From: Pseudomonas poae
Lineage (GTDB): Bacteria; Pseudomonadota; Gammaproteobacteria; Pseudomonadales; Pseudomonadaceae
Direction of reading: 5' to 3'
Assembly (NCBI GenBank): GCA_028869255.1
Contig: CP110972.1
Location: forward strand, 4,159,001-4,223,000
DNA length: 64,000 bases
Shown here: positions 1-9,472 of the stretch, piece after piece
Layout: every line of letters begins with the position of its first letter
Numbering within the stretch: the first letter of the stretch is position 1
Notes under the pieces: model-generated
The model's database searches: none
What the model saw: the letters and a program-made list of their open reading frames with translations, nothing else
Told to the model about the DNA's origin: nothing
Program-made: the position numbers and the translations under genes

Positions 1-871
1 GGGTCTGGATAATCCCGTACACCGCCATCAAGTAGATGAACTGGTCGCTCCAGCCCCACTGAAACAGCGCGATCAGCATCACCGGCACCGTTACCACCAC
101 GGCGCCGACATACGGCACCACCACCGAAATGCCCACCAGCAATGCCAGCAATGCCGCGTAGTTCAGGTCCAGAGCTATAAAGGCGATGTAGGTAACACCC
201 CCGCAGATAATGATCTCGATGACCTTGCCACGGATGTAGTTGGCGATCTGTCGGTTCATCTCTTCGGCCACCCGCGTAATCAGCGCCCGTTCGCGTGGCA
301 GGTAGCCACGCACCCAACGGCCGATCATGGCGCGGTCCTTAAGGAAGAAAAACACCAGAATCGGTACCAGCACCAGGTAGATCATGATGTTGACCAGCAG
401 CGGCAGGCTGGACAGGGAAAACGTCAGCGCCCATTGCCCGAATTTTCCGATCTCGCCGCGTGCCGCTTCGATGGCTTGCAACACTTGCTCATCCGAGACC
501 AGGTGCGGGTAGCGCTCCGGCAACAACAGCAATAGCGACTGCCATTTGGCGAGCATGCCCGGCAACTCGTTGAACAGGGTGATCAATTGATGCCACAACA
601 AGGGCAGGACCACCACGATAAACACTACCAATACGCCCATGAACAAGGCGAACACCAAGCCCACCGCCAGCCCGCCCGGCAAGCGCAAACGCTCCAGGGT
701 AGTGACCAGGCCTTGCATCAGGTAAGCCAGCACCATCCCCGCCAATACCGGCGCCAACATACCGCCCAAGGTGAGCACGGCCGTAAAGGCCAGAAACAGC
801 AGGACCGCCAGCACCACGGCTTCTTCATCGGAGAAGTAACGCTGGATCCAGTCTCGTAACACTTTGAACAT
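1..871 (-). CDS. AI-2E family transporter (PerM-like permease), 3' end cut by window
   Basis: I translated this by hand from the ATG at 871 down to base 1. The reading frame stays open for 290 codons and runs off the left edge. It is a polytopic inner-membrane protein of the AI-2E/PerM family: hydrophobic helices near residues 18-55 and 65-95, a soluble middle section, then helices from about 150 to the edge. The conserved VVPYVGA-type segment of the family is present near the cut end. Members export small molecules or act in sodium/proton exchange; the substrate here is unknown. It lies 31 bases downstream of the TusA-like gene on the same strand and is probably co-transcribed with it. The family is clear; the C-terminus is not visible. 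Confidence 0.88.
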   Translation of the reverse strand, partial: MFKVLRDWIQRYFSDEEAVVLAVLLFLAFTAVLTLGGMLAPVLAGMVLAYLMQGLVTTLERLRLPGGLAVGLVFALFMGVLVVFIVVVLPLLWHQLITLFNELPGMLAKWQSLLLLLPERYPHLVSDEQVLQAIEAARGEIGKFGQWALTFSLSSLPLLVNIMIYLVLVPILVFFFLKDRAMIGRWVRGYLPRERALITRVAEEMNRQIANYIRGKVIEIIICGGVTYIAFIALDLNYAALLALLVGISVVVPYVGAVVVTVPVMLIALFQWGWSDQFIYLMAVYGIIQT

Positions 872-902
872 CAATCAACCTCGGGTGGTGGGGGCGAACG
901 GT

Positions 903-1142
903 TCAGGCCTTGCGCAACCAGTAACGGTACACACCGGCGGCGTCTTCTTCATGCAACAGGGTATGCCCCGCCAACTTGGCAAACGTGCGAAAGTCACGCT
1001 GGGAGCCCGCGTCAGTGGCGATCACCTTGAGCACTGCGCCACTGGCCAATCGATTGAGTTCCAGCTTGGCCTTGAGCAAGGGCAACGGGCAATTGAGGCC
1101 GCTGGCATCGAGTTCGGCATCAAAGGCTACAGCGTCGGTCAT
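903..1142 (-). CDS. tusA: TusA/SirA-family sulfur-carrier protein
   Basis: A 79-residue cytosolic protein of the TusA/SirA/YedF family. These relay persulfide sulfur from a cysteine desulfurase, for example towards tRNA 2-thiouridine synthesis. The diagnostic N-terminal CPxP signature is present as NCPLPLLKAK (residues 17-26), with the sulfur-carrying cysteine at about residue 18. The length fits the family. It is divergent from bepA with about 95 bases between starts and precedes the AI-2E permease on the same strand. Several paralogues exist in Pseudomonas genomes, so the exact tusA assignment is less certain than the family. Confidence 0.85.
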   Translation of the reverse strand: MTDAVAFDAELDASGLNCPLPLLKAKLELNRLASGAVLKVIATDAGSQRDFRTFAKLAGHTLLHEEDAAGVYRYWLRKA

Positions 1143-1237
1143 GGTTTTACTCCAGGCACGCGTTCGGGTTGCTTAGAATATCTGGTCCGAAGCTCAGTGT
1201 CCGGCTACAGTAAGCTCTTTGTCGAAAGGCTCTGTGC

Positions 1238-2671
1238 ATGACTTTTTTGCGCCCTACCCTGCTGACGCTGGCTTGCCTGCTGGCCTCCCCAGGCTTCGCT
1301 GACGACCTGCCGTCACTTGGCGACGCCAGTTCTGCCATTGTCTCGCCACAACAGGAATACCAGCTGGGCCGTGCATGGCTGGCCTACCTGCGCGGCCAGG
1401 TCTCGCAGCTCAACGACCCACAGCTCAAGGATTATGTCGAAACCAGCGTGTACAAGCTGGTAGAGACCAGCCAAGTCAATGACCGGCGCCTGGAATTCAT
1501 CCTGATTAACAGCCCGCAACTGAACGCTTTCGCCGCGCCCGGCGGCATCGTAGGGGTGAACGGCGGCCTCTTCCTCAATGCCCAGACTGAAGGCGAATAC
1601 GCCTCGGTACTCGCGCACGAATTGGCGCACTTGTCTCAACGCCACTTCGCCCGTGGCGTTGAAGCGCAACAGCGCATGCAGATCCCGATGATGGCCGCAC
1701 TGCTTGGCGGCATTATTGCCGCCGCTGCCGGCGCAGGTGATGCCGGTATTGCCGCGATTGCCGGCACCCAGGCTGCGGCGATCCAGGAACAACGGCGTTT
1801 CTCGCGCCAGAATGAACAAGAGGCGGACCGCATCGGCATCCTCAATCTGGAAAAAGCCGGCTACGATCCGCGCTCCATGCCAACGATGTTCGAACGCCTG
1901 ATGCGCCAGTACCGCTTCGACGCCAAGCCGCCGGAATTCCTGCTGACGCACCCGGTTACCGAATCGCGGATCGCCGACACCCGCAACCGCGCCGAGCAAG
2001 CCAAGCCCGGTGGCAAGGAAGACAGCCTGCGCTATCAACTGATTCGCGCTCGGGTGCAGCTGCAGTACGAAGACACACCTGGGCTCGCCGCCAAGCGTTT
2101 CCGGGCACAGCTGGACGAGAACCCGAAAAACGATGTGGCGCGCTACGGCTTGGCCATTGCCCAGATCAAAGGCTCCCAGTTTAAAGAGGCGCGGGAAAAC
2201 CTGGCACCGCTGCTGGCCAAGGCGCCCAACGACATCACTTACAACCTCGCACTGATCCAGCTGGACATCGACAACAACAAGCTGCCGGATGCGCAACAGC
2301 GTACCGATCGAATGTTGAACCAGTATCCAGGCAACTACCCATTGAACCAGGTGAGAGTGGATCTGCTGCTTAAGCAGAACCGTACCGCCGACGCGGAAAA
2401 AGCCCTGGATGGCTTGCTAAAGTCGCGCCCGGACGATCCGGACGTCTGGTATCAGGTCGCCGAGACACGCGGCCTGTCGGGCAACATCATTGGCCTGCAT
2501 CAAGCGCGTGCCGAATATTTCGCATTGGTGGGCGACTTCCAGCAGGCCATCCAGCAACTGGATTTTGCCAAACGTCGCGCCGGCAGTAATTTCCCGCTGT
2601 CGTCACGTATCGACGCACGTCAGCGTGAGTTGATCGAGCAGGAACGTTTGGTGAAAGGGATGATGAGCTAA
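1238..2671 (+). CDS. bepA: BepA-like periplasmic M48 metalloprotease with TPR repeats
   Basis: A 477-residue secreted zinc metalloprotease. Residues 1-21 form a Sec signal peptide (hydrophobic core, then GFADD). The M48 zinc motif HELAH lies at about residues 127-131 and the third-ligand segment NEQEAD at about 191-196. A TPR region follows to the C-terminus (about 265-470). BepA/YfgC acts at the outer membrane: it chaperones LptD and BAM substrates and degrades stalled ones. This fits its position beside the algU envelope-stress operon, though it is transcribed convergently with that operon. A strong bidirectional terminator follows the stop codon. Fold and role class are secure; BepA rather than LoiP/YcaL follows from the TPR tail. 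Confidence 0.92.
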   Translation: MTFLRPTLLTLACLLASPGFADDLPSLGDASSAIVSPQQEYQLGRAWLAYLRGQVSQLNDPQLKDYVETSVYKLVETSQVNDRRLEFILINSPQLNAFAAPGGIVGVNGGLFLNAQTEGEYASVLAHELAHLSQRHFARGVEAQQRMQIPMMAALLGGIIAAAAGAGDAGIAAIAGTQAAAIQEQRRFSRQNEQEADRIGILNLEKAGYDPRSMPTMFERLMRQYRFDAKPPEFLLTHPVTESRIADTRNRAEQAKPGGKEDSLRYQLIRARVQLQYEDTPGLAAKRFRAQLDENPKNDVARYGLAIAQIKGSQFKEARENLAPLLAKAPNDITYNLALIQLDIDNNKLPDAQQRTDRMLNQYPGNYPLNQVRVDLLLKQNRTADAEKALDGLLKSRPDDPDVWYQVAETRGLSGNIIGLHQARAEYFALVGDFQQAIQQLDFAKRRAGSNFPLSSRIDARQRELIEQERLVKGMMS

Positions 2672-2684
2672 ACCCATCATCCAC

Positions 2685-2722
2685 AAAAAGCCCCGCTTTC
2701 GTTAAACGAAAGCGGGGCTTTT
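2685..2722. terminator. Bidirectional rho-independent terminator between bepA and mucD
   Basis: A 17-bp near-perfect inverted repeat, AAAAAGCCCCGCTTTCG / CGAAAGCGGGGCTTTTT, surrounds a TTAAA loop. A-rich and T-rich ends let it work in both directions. It separates the convergent bepA and mucD genes. Confidence 0.93.
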
Positions 2723-2745
2723 TATTGGGCTATTGGGCCGGCGAG

Positions 2746-4185
2746 TTACTCAGCCAGCTTGAAGGTAATGAAGCTGGCACGCCCTTGGCGCAATACGCGC
2801 ATCGACACCGAACGATTCTTCGGCAACGCCTTGGCGATGTCAGTGAATTGCTTGGTGCTGTCAATCGCCTGATTATTCAGATGAGTGATCACGTCGCCTG
2901 GCTGCAGGCCGATCAGGGCGGCAGGGCCATCCTGCACTTCCTTGATCACTACGCCGCTCTTGAGGTCGAAGGTCTTCTTCTGCTCATCAGTCAGCTCGGC
3001 GACAGCAATGCCCAGACGGTTACTGCTGCGTTCGGCGCCCGGTTTGGTGTTACCCAAGGCATCCAGGGTCGCGCCCTCTTCAGGGATAGCGCCTACGGTC
3101 AGCTCAACGTTCTGGCGCTTGCCTTCACGGATCACTTCCAGTTTGGCCTTGCTGCCCGCCTTGAGCGCGCCCACCAGGTGTGGCAGGTCGGCCGACATGA
3201 TGATCGGCTGGCCATTCATGCTCAGGATCACGTCGCCCACCTGCAGGCCGCCTTTGGCAGCCGGGCCGTCGTCCTGGATCTGCGCGACCAGGGCACCGGC
3301 CGGTTTATCGAGGCCGAAGGATTCAGCCAGGTCCTTGTTCACTTCCTGGATCACCACGCCCAACCAGCCGCGGCTGACCTTGCCACCGGTTTTCAGCTGA
3401 TTGGAAACATCCATCGCCACGTCGATCGGGATGGCGAACGACACGCCCATGAAACCACCGGAACGGGTGTAGATCTGTGAGTTGATCCCCACCACTTCGC
3501 CCGCCAGGTTGAACAGCGGACCACCGGAGTTACCCGGGTTGATCGGCACGTCAGTCTGGATGAACGGCACGTAGTTTTCGTTGGGCAGGCTGCGACCAAT
3601 GGCGCTGACGATGCCTTGGGTCACGGTATGGTCAAACCCGAACGGCGAACCGATGGCGACTACCCACTGCCCAGCCTTCAGGTCCTGGGATTTACCCAGC
3701 TTCAGCACTGGCAGGTCCTTGCCTTCGATCTTCAGCAAGGCGACGTCGGAACGTGGATCGGTGCCGACCAATTTGGCTTTGAGCTCACTGCGATCGGCCA
3801 GGCGCACGAGAATCTCGTCGGCGTCGGCAATCACATGGTTGTTGGTCAGGATGTAGCCATCCGGCGAGATGATGAAGCCCGACCCCAGGGACTGCGCTTC
3901 ACGCTGGCCACTCCCGCCGCCACGCGGGGTGCGTGGTTGTGGCATACCGCGCTCGAAGAACTCGCGCAGCATCGGCGGCAGGCCTTCCAGGTCCGGCATC
4001 TGCTGGTTGGAGACCTTACGATCCGGCAGCTTCTGCGTGGTACTGATGTTCACCACGGCCGGCGAGGCCTGCTCAACCAATTGGGTGAAGTCAGGCAACT
4101 CGACTGCTTGCGCAGGGACGGCCTGACCCAGCACCAATACCGTGGCGACTATGGATAGGTAAGACTTCAAACGTGGTATCGACAT
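2746..4185 (-). CDS. mucD: MucD, DegP/HtrA-type periplasmic serine protease
   Basis: A 479-residue trypsin-like protease/chaperone of the HtrA family. Residues 1-27 form a signal peptide ending QAVPAQA. The catalytic triad is visible as His117 (TNNHVI), Asp147 (RSDVAL) and Ser220 (GNSGGP). Two PDZ domains follow (about 260-370 and 390-475). MucD removes misfolded envelope proteins and indirectly keeps AlgU quiet; mutants become mucoid in P. aeruginosa. It is the last gene of algU-mucA-mucB-mucD, 234 bases below mucB. No mucC gene lies between mucB and mucD, unlike in P. aeruginosa. Confidence 0.95.
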   Translation of the reverse strand: MSIPRLKSYLSIVATVLVLGQAVPAQAVELPDFTQLVEQASPAVVNISTTQKLPDRKVSNQQMPDLEGLPPMLREFFERGMPQPRTPRGGGSGQREAQSLGSGFIISPDGYILTNNHVIADADEILVRLADRSELKAKLVGTDPRSDVALLKIEGKDLPVLKLGKSQDLKAGQWVVAIGSPFGFDHTVTQGIVSAIGRSLPNENYVPFIQTDVPINPGNSGGPLFNLAGEVVGINSQIYTRSGGFMGVSFAIPIDVAMDVSNQLKTGGKVSRGWLGVVIQEVNKDLAESFGLDKPAGALVAQIQDDGPAAKGGLQVGDVILSMNGQPIIMSADLPHLVGALKAGSKAKLEVIREGKRQNVELTVGAIPEEGATLDALGNTKPGAERSSNRLGIAVAELTDEQKKTFDLKSGVVIKEVQDGPAALIGLQPGDVITHLNNQAIDSTKQFTDIAKALPKNRSVSMRVLRQGRASFITFKLAE

Positions 4186-4419
4186 ACAGCTCCCGTTACG
4201 ACGAGCAGGGTTGAGCGACAGGGTTCAAGAAACGCCGAAAACTGCGACCGACATCTTTGTTCCGCGAACAAAACAAGGCCAGAGCCGACAAGCCCTGACC
4301 TATAAAAAACATGAGAGATTTTTGCAAGTGAAAATGCTGATCCAGACATTTCATGCTCTCGGCAGCCAACCTGGCATGGATACACAGTGAAAGGTCAGGA
4401 TGAACATAGGATTAACGGC

Positions 4420-5382
4420 TCATGGCTTGGAGGTCGGCTTTTTTTCACCGCGCACCGACAGCGCAATGCGCTCGGCGGTACCGATGGGGATTTCCCCGAC
4501 CACCGTCACCATCATTTCACCGTCCACCGTATTCAGGCGACGGGACACCGCAACCGTCGGGCCCAATTGCGTGCGGGTTTCCGTGACGCTCACGTCGCTG
4601 ATCGGCTCCAGAAACACCGAGAAACGCGCCAACCCATCTTCATACATCAGGCTGTCTACCGTCGCTTTGGTCTGGGTGTCTTTGCGGGCGCTGCTATTGG
4701 TGAGCTGAAAGCCGGGCGGCAGCCATTCCATGTGCCAGGTCTCGGTGGAGGCCACCTGTGGCGCATTGCTGTTAACCACGGCGATAGGCGTGCATTCACC
4801 GCTGGGCTGCAAGTCACGATCAATGGGTGCGCTCGAGGTATCCAGCCGCGTGAACTGGAAACGCTCCAGCAACTGGCCCTGCTCATTAAGCAGCAGGGAC
4901 TTGAGAGGCAGTGCGGTGTCACGATCCAGGTGCAGTTCAAAACCGTAGCGGTATTGGTCTCGGGGCGTGATCGACACAATCACCGCATTCCGACCGGCCA
5001 CGCGGGATTTTCCGATAACGGCCAGTTCGTAGAATTGATTAAGTTTTTGCGGATCAAGCGCACGCGAAGGCGCATCACGTGAGTTGCCAATGCCTGCGAC
5101 AAGGGTGCCGCTGACGCATTGGGTACGGCCATCCAGCCGTACGACTTCCTGGGCAGAACCATCGAGCTGCAAGAGCCGCTCACGGACCTGACCATTCTGG
5201 ACACGATGCCAGATGTCATGGGTAGAAAAACTGCCGTTACGCTCGTAGACGAACGTACCTTGAAAGCTTTGCTGTTGCTCTGCACGCCCAAGTCGAGTCA
5301 GCCAGTCTTGGGCTTCATCGGCATGGGCGGGGAGTGCAAACCAACTACTGAGCAAAAGCGTAAGGAGCGGTATGGCGCGCAT
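4420..5382 (-). CDS. mucB: MucB/RseB, periplasmic regulator of the MucA anti-sigma factor
   Basis: A 320-residue secreted protein with a signal peptide (about residues 1-21, ending LPAHADE). It has the two-part RseB layout: an N-terminal lipoprotein-carrier-like domain (about 25-210) and a smaller C-terminal domain (about 225-310). MucB binds the periplasmic tail of MucA, shields it from AlgW cleavage and lets go when it binds lipid or LPS signals. It starts 16 bases after the mucA stop, so it is in the same operon. Assignment rests on length, domain pattern and position. Confidence 0.94.
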   Translation of the reverse strand: MRAIPLLTLLLSSWFALPAHADEAQDWLTRLGRAEQQQSFQGTFVYERNGSFSTHDIWHRVQNGQVRERLLQLDGSAQEVVRLDGRTQCVSGTLVAGIGNSRDAPSRALDPQKLNQFYELAVIGKSRVAGRNAVIVSITPRDQYRYGFELHLDRDTALPLKSLLLNEQGQLLERFQFTRLDTSSAPIDRDLQPSGECTPIAVVNSNAPQVASTETWHMEWLPPGFQLTNSSARKDTQTKATVDSLMYEDGLARFSVFLEPISDVSVTETRTQLGPTVAVSRRLNTVDGEMMVTVVGEIPIGTAERIALSVRGEKKPTSKP

Positions 5383-5398
5383 AGGGCTCCTTAGCGGT

Positions 5399-5986
5399 TC
5401 AGCGGTTTTCCAGGCTTGCTGCGCGAGCGTATGGCAGAGCGCTTTCAGTGCCTTTCAAGGCCGATTCCTGTGCGTGTTGGCGCAGGTAGCCTGGAAGACG
5501 CTGGTCCTGCCAGCCGGATTGCCCTTGCAACACACCGTTAGCCATAGGGCCGGTGGTATCAGAGCTTTCCTTGTAGCCGGCCAGTACCGCTGGGCCTTTG
5601 ACTTGCGGACCGGCCATGACCGGTTGCTGAGTCTGCTGGGCCAGTTCGGCACCGGCGATTTCGTCCTGGTTGTACAGACGAACACCGGCCAATACGGCAA
5701 CAGTCACCGAGGCAGCTACCGCCAGGCGACCCAGGCTACGCCAAGGACCACGAGTGGCTTTTGCCGGAACGGCTTCATCAGCCAGCGCAGCAGAAACGGC
5801 CGCAGCAATATCCAGACGAGGGATTAAAAGATCCTTGTGCATCACCGCCCGAGCGACTTGGTAACGAGACCAGGTATCACGGGTTTCGGCATCATCAAAC
5901 GCATTGAGCACTCGACGAAGTTCCAGTTCATCCGCTTCGTTATCCATCACTGCGGACAGCGATTCCTGCAGGGCATCACGACTCAT
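5399..5986 (-). CDS. mucA: MucA, membrane anti-sigma factor for AlgU
   Basis: A 195-residue single-pass membrane protein. The cytosolic N-terminal RseA-like sigma-binding domain covers about residues 1-80. One transmembrane helix lies near 87-104 and a periplasmic tail follows. MucA holds AlgU at the membrane; AlgW and MucP cleave it under envelope stress. The frame is intact over the whole length, so there is no mucA22-type truncation and a non-mucoid, inducible state is expected. It lies 32 bases downstream of algU. Confidence 0.95.
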   Translation of the reverse strand: MSRDALQESLSAVMDNEADELELRRVLNAFDDAETRDTWSRYQVARAVMHKDLLIPRLDIAAAVSAALADEAVPAKATRGPWRSLGRLAVAASVTVAVLAGVRLYNQDEIAGAELAQQTQQPVMAGPQVKGPAVLAGYKESSDTTGPMANGVLQGQSGWQDQRLPGYLRQHAQESALKGTESALPYARAASLENR

Positions 5987-6018
5987 GGCGGTTCCTCTCT
6001 TGGCTGTCGCCGCTGTCT

Positions 6019-6600
6019 TTAGTTTTCCTGCAACAACGGTTGCAAGGCTTTATCGATGGCTTCCCGGGCCCGGAAAATCCGTGACCTTACAGTCCCCACC
6101 GGACACTGCATGACGCTCGCAATGTCTTCGTAACTCAGACCATCGAATTCACGTAAAGTTAACGCCGTACGTAAATCTTCTGGCAGTTGCTGAATTGTGC
6201 GATGAACGGTTCCTTCAATCTCGTCGCGCAGCAATGCACGCTCCGGCGACTCGAGATCTTTGAGGCCGTGATCACCATCGTAAAATTCCGCATCTTCTGA
6301 ACTTACATCACTATCCGGTGGGCGGCGCCCGCGAGACACCAGATAGTTCTTCGCCGTGTTGATGGCGATGCGGTATAGCCACGTGTAAAACGCACTATCA
6401 CCGCGGAAGTTGCCAAGTGCACGGTACGCCTTGATAAAGGCTTCCTGTGCAACGTCCTGCGCTTCATGGGTGTCGTGCACAAAACGCACGATCAACCCGA
6501 GAATTTTGTGCTGGTATTTCAGCACTAGCAGATCAAAAGCTCGCTTATCGCCGCGTTGAACGCGCTCGACCAGCTGCTGATCCTCTTCCTGGGTTAGCAT
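6019..6600 (-). CDS. algU: AlgU (RpoE/sigma-22) extracytoplasmic-function sigma factor
   Basis: A 193-residue ECF sigma factor. Region 2 (about 20-90) includes the DVAQEAF and FYTWLYRIA segments; region 4 (about 130-185) has the helix-turn-helix LSYEDIASVMQCPVGTVRSR. AlgU drives envelope-stress, alginate and osmotic-stress genes. I chose the ATG at 6600 because an AGGAG box sits five bases before it; a GTG two codons earlier (6606) is the alternative. A promoter of its own class lies at 6660-6686, which fits the known positive autoregulation. Confidence 0.97.
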   Translation of the reverse strand: MLTQEEDQQLVERVQRGDKRAFDLLVLKYQHKILGLIVRFVHDTHEAQDVAQEAFIKAYRALGNFRGDSAFYTWLYRIAINTAKNYLVSRGRRPPDSDVSSEDAEFYDGDHGLKDLESPERALLRDEIEGTVHRTIQQLPEDLRTALTLREFDGLSYEDIASVMQCPVGTVRSRIFRAREAIDKALQPLLQEN

Positions 6601-6659
6601 GAACACTCCTCGTTGTACTTGAAGGAGGCTTGCATAACTAAACGATCAGGCTTGCAAAC

Positions 6660-6686
6660 ATAGACTCGGACTTTTCGCAAAAGTTC
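6660..6686 (-). promoter_or_regulatory. AlgU-dependent promoter of algU (autoregulation)
   Basis: On the minus strand there is a perfect GAACTT -35 box (6686-6681), a 16-base spacer and a TCTAT -10 box (6664-6660). This matches the AlgU/RpoE consensus GAACTT-N16/17-TCTGA closely. It lies 60 bases upstream of the algU start. Confidence 0.8.
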
Positions 6687-7062
6687 TCCCCCTCCAAGCA
6701 AGTTTCCGGCATGCACTGATTTGGCACACACGAAAAACGCAGCCCGGGCAAAGCCGGCTGCGCGAATAATCTTGTCGCCGGTTTTCTGACGCGTCCAATG
6801 CTCCCGACGGGCCAATAAACTCAACGTTTTCCCAGCTTTCGGGCAACCTGCTATTGAGTCGGGGCTTATGCAAAAAGTTCCCGCTTCAATAACCAGCCGA
6901 TTTTACCCAAGCTGTGCACCGTAATCTCACATTGCCACGAATGCCCGACTATTGTGCCGCTCCCCCCTCTATATACTAGTGGGCTGTGTGACCCTTTGAT
7001 TCGCCGACCCAGGCGTCCTGTTTGCGCCAGCCCTGTGGATCGCTTTTTGCGGAATCCTTCAA
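6687..7062. other. algU-nadB divergent intergenic region
   Basis: About 375 bases beyond the algU promoter and up to nadB. No gene or hairpin terminator is evident. It should hold the nadB promoter and possibly further algU promoters, but I could not place convincing -35/-10 pairs. Confidence 0.5.
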
Positions 7063-8679
7063 ATGAGCCAACAGTTTCAACACGATGTCCTGGTGATTGG
7101 CAGCGGCGCGGCCGGCTTGAGCCTTGCACTGACCCTCCCCAGCCACCTGCGCATTGCCGTACTGAGCAAAGGCGACCTGGCCAACGGCTCGACCTTCTGG
7201 GCCCAGGGCGGTGTCGCCGCTGTACTGGACGACACCGACACGGTGCAATCGCACGTCGAAGACACCCTCAATGCCGGTGGTGGCCTGTGCAATGAGGAGG
7301 CGGTGCGCTTTACCGTGGAACACAGCCGTGAAGCGATCCAATGGCTGATCGACCAAGGCGTGCCGTTCACCCGTGACGAACACGCCGGCAGCGACGACGG
7401 CGGCTTCGAGTTCCACCTGACCCGGGAAGGTGGCCACAGCCACCGCCGCATCATCCACGCCGCCGACGCAACCGGTGCCGCGATCTTCAAGACCTTGCTC
7501 GATCAGGCCCGCCAACGCCCCAACATCGAATTGCTGGAGCAGCGCGTCGCCGTCGACTTGATCACCGAAAAACGCCTGGGCCTGGCGGGCGAACGCTGCC
7601 TGGGCGCCTACGTGCTCAACCGTGGCAGCGGCGAAGTCGACACCTACGGCGCACGCTTCACCATCCTGGCGTCGGGCGGCGCGGCCAAGGTCTACCTCTA
7701 CACCAGCAACCCGGACGGTGCCTGCGGCGACGGTATCGCCATGGCCTGGCGCTCCGGCTGCCGGGTGGCCAACCTGGAATTCAACCAGTTCCACCCCACT
7801 TGCCTGTATCACCCGCAAGCCAAGAGTTTCCTGATCACCGAAGCCCTGCGCGGCGAAGGCGCACACCTGAAACTGCCGAATGGCGAACGCTTCATGCAAC
7901 GCTTCGACCCACGCGCCGAACTGGCTCCGCGAGATATCGTCGCCCGCGCCATCGACCATGAAATGAAGCGCCTGGGCATCGACTGCGTCTACCTGGACAT
8001 CAGCCACAAGCCTGAAGCCTTCATCAAGAGCCACTTCCCCACCGTCTACGAGCGCTGCCTGGCCTTCAATATCGACATCACCAAAGGCCCGATCCCGGTG
8101 GTACCGGCCGCGCACTACACCTGCGGCGGCGTGATGGTCGACCAGCGCGGCCGCACCGACGTCCCCGGTCTGTACGCGATTGGCGAAACCAGCTTCACCG
8201 GCCTGCACGGCGCCAACCGCATGGCCAGCAACTCGCTGCTCGAATGCTTCGTCTACGCCCGCTCGGCGGCGGCCGACATTGTTGAACAACTGCCGTGCAT
8301 CCCGGTGCCGGTCGCCCTGCCCCGCTGGGACGCCAGCCAGGTCACCGACTCGGACGAAGACGTGATCATCGCCCACAACTGGGACGAGCTACGCCGTTTC
8401 ATGTGGGACTACGTGGGGATCGTGCGCACCAATAAACGCCTGGCACGTGCGCAGCACCGGGTGCGCTTGCTGCTGGATGAGATCGATGAGTTCTACAGTA
8501 ACTATAAAGTCAGCCGTGACCTGATCGAACTGCGCAACCTGGCCCAAGTGGCGGAGCTGATGATCCGCTCAGCCATGGAGCGCAAGGAGAGCCGGGGCCT
8601 GCATTACACCCTCGACTACCCGCAGATGCTGCCCGAGGCCCGCGACACTATTCTGGTGCCAACCACCTACGGCGGCTGA
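7063..8679 (+). CDS. nadB: L-aspartate oxidase
   Basis: A 538-residue FAD enzyme that oxidises L-aspartate to iminoaspartate, the first step of NAD synthesis (with NadA). The N-terminal dinucleotide motif is GSGAAG at residues 13-18. The succinate dehydrogenase/fumarate reductase-type body includes the FHPT and [16 protein letters not shown] segments, and a C-terminal helical domain completes the family length. It stands alone in its direction; its last 32 bases overlap the convergent ygfX gene. Confidence 0.96.
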   Translation: MSQQFQHDVLVIGSGAAGLSLALTLPSHLRIAVLSKGDLANGSTFWAQGGVAAVLDDTDTVQSHVEDTLNAGGGLCNEEAVRFTVEHSREAIQWLIDQGVPFTRDEHAGSDDGGFEFHLTREGGHSHRRIIHAADATGAAIFKTLLDQARQRPNIELLEQRVAVDLITEKRLGLAGERCLGAYVLNRGSGEVDTYGARFTILASGGAAKVYLYTSNPDGACGDGIAMAWRSGCRVANLEFNQFHPTCLYHPQAKSFLITEALRGEGAHLKLPNGERFMQRFDPRAELAPRDIVARAIDHEMKRLGIDCVYLDISHKPEAFIKSHFPTVYERCLAFNIDITKGPIPVVPAAHYTCGGVMVDQRGRTDVPGLYAIGETSFTGLHGANRMASNSLLECFVYARSAAADIVEQLPCIPVPVALPRWDASQVTDSDEDVIIAHNWDELRRFMWDYVGIVRTNKRLARAQHRVRLLLDEIDEFYSNYKVSRDLIELRNLAQVAELMIRSAMERKESRGLHYTLDYPQMLPEARDTILVPTTYGG

Positions 8680-9094
8680 ACTTCAGGCGCACCCGCAGGC
8701 GCCGGTGCAGATCGGCGGCCTGCGAATCCGCAGGCACACAGATAGAACGCACCCACCACCCGCCCTGCACCCGGTAACGCAGCACTACGATCAGGGGCAG
8801 CGCCAGGCTGTCGCGGCGTAACTGCACGCTGTGCCAACCGCGTTCGACACTGAACAACTGCCAGCCGTCTTCATCACGTCGCAGGCCACGAATCGACGAA
8901 CGGTGAGTCAGCAAGACATGGCGCGGCAGCACCCAGGCGGCATGCGCCAGGCACACCAATATACCGAGGCTTGAATAAGGCAGATCAAGTAAGACCAGCG
9001 CACCCAACGCGAACAGCTGGGCAAGGAGATACGCCGCCAGCAACAGCCGTGAGGCCTGCCAGCGGCATTCGAATGTATTACTTGGGCTGGACAC
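8648..9094 (-). CDS. YgfX-like membrane protein
   Basis: A 148-residue protein with two N-terminal transmembrane helices (about 15-35 and 40-58) and a basic cytosolic C-terminus. This size and layout match YgfX (CptA-like), which is encoded next to SdhE in gamma-proteobacteria and has been linked to cell shape and, in some species, to toxin-antitoxin behaviour. Its start overlaps the sdhE stop by 17 bases, so the two are translationally coupled. Sequence conservation in this family is low, so position carries much of the assignment. Confidence 0.8.
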   Translation of the reverse strand: MSSPSNTFECRWQASRLLLAAYLLAQLFALGALVLLDLPYSSLGILVCLAHAAWVLPRHVLLTHRSSIRGLRRDEDGWQLFSVERGWHSVQLRRDSLALPLIVVLRYRVQGGWWVRSICVPADSQAADLHRRLRVRLKFSRRRWLAPE

Positions 9095-9332
9095 GATCCA
9101 GAATCATCCGGACCATGCGCTGCAGTTGCGGGTCTTCAGACTCGGCGCGCTCCATGAACCAGCCGAACATGTCCTGGTCTTCGCATTCCAGCAGCCGAAC
9201 GTAAACGTTGCGGTCCACTTCATTAAGGGTTGAATAGACCTCTTTGACGAATGGCACCAGCAACACGTCCAGTTCAAGCATGCCGCGACGGCTGTGCCAG
9301 TAGAGGCGATTGAGTTCTACATCTTCGACCAT
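9078..9332 (-). CDS. sdhE: SdhE, flavinylation factor for succinate dehydrogenase
   Basis: An 84-residue helical protein of the SdhE/YgfY family, which promotes covalent FAD attachment to SdhA and FrdA. The family signature around RRGMLELD is present at about residues 15-22 (RGxxE), followed by the usual DMFGWFM segment. I chose the ATG at 9332 because the protein from there has the family length; the frame is open 29 codons further upstream without a better start. It overlaps ygfX. Confidence 0.93.
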   Translation of the reverse strand: MVEDVELNRLYWHSRRGMLELDVLLVPFVKEVYSTLNEVDRNVYVRLLECEDQDMFGWFMERAESEDPQLQRMVRMILDRVQPK

Positions 9333-9472
9333 GGAGCGCTCCTCAAATAGAGCGCAAGTATACAGGCCCGACGGCACCGGAACAGTCGGCTTTGGTCGAC
9401 CCATACGGAAACTATCCATTTACCGGGCGCCCCTCTATGATGCACCCATGACTTTTTGACCTGCGATGACCC

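Noticed and set aside
6976..8376. 466-codon frame opposite nadB
   Set aside because: Val/Ala/Gly/His-rich shadow of the nadB codon bias; no start signal or recognisable domain.
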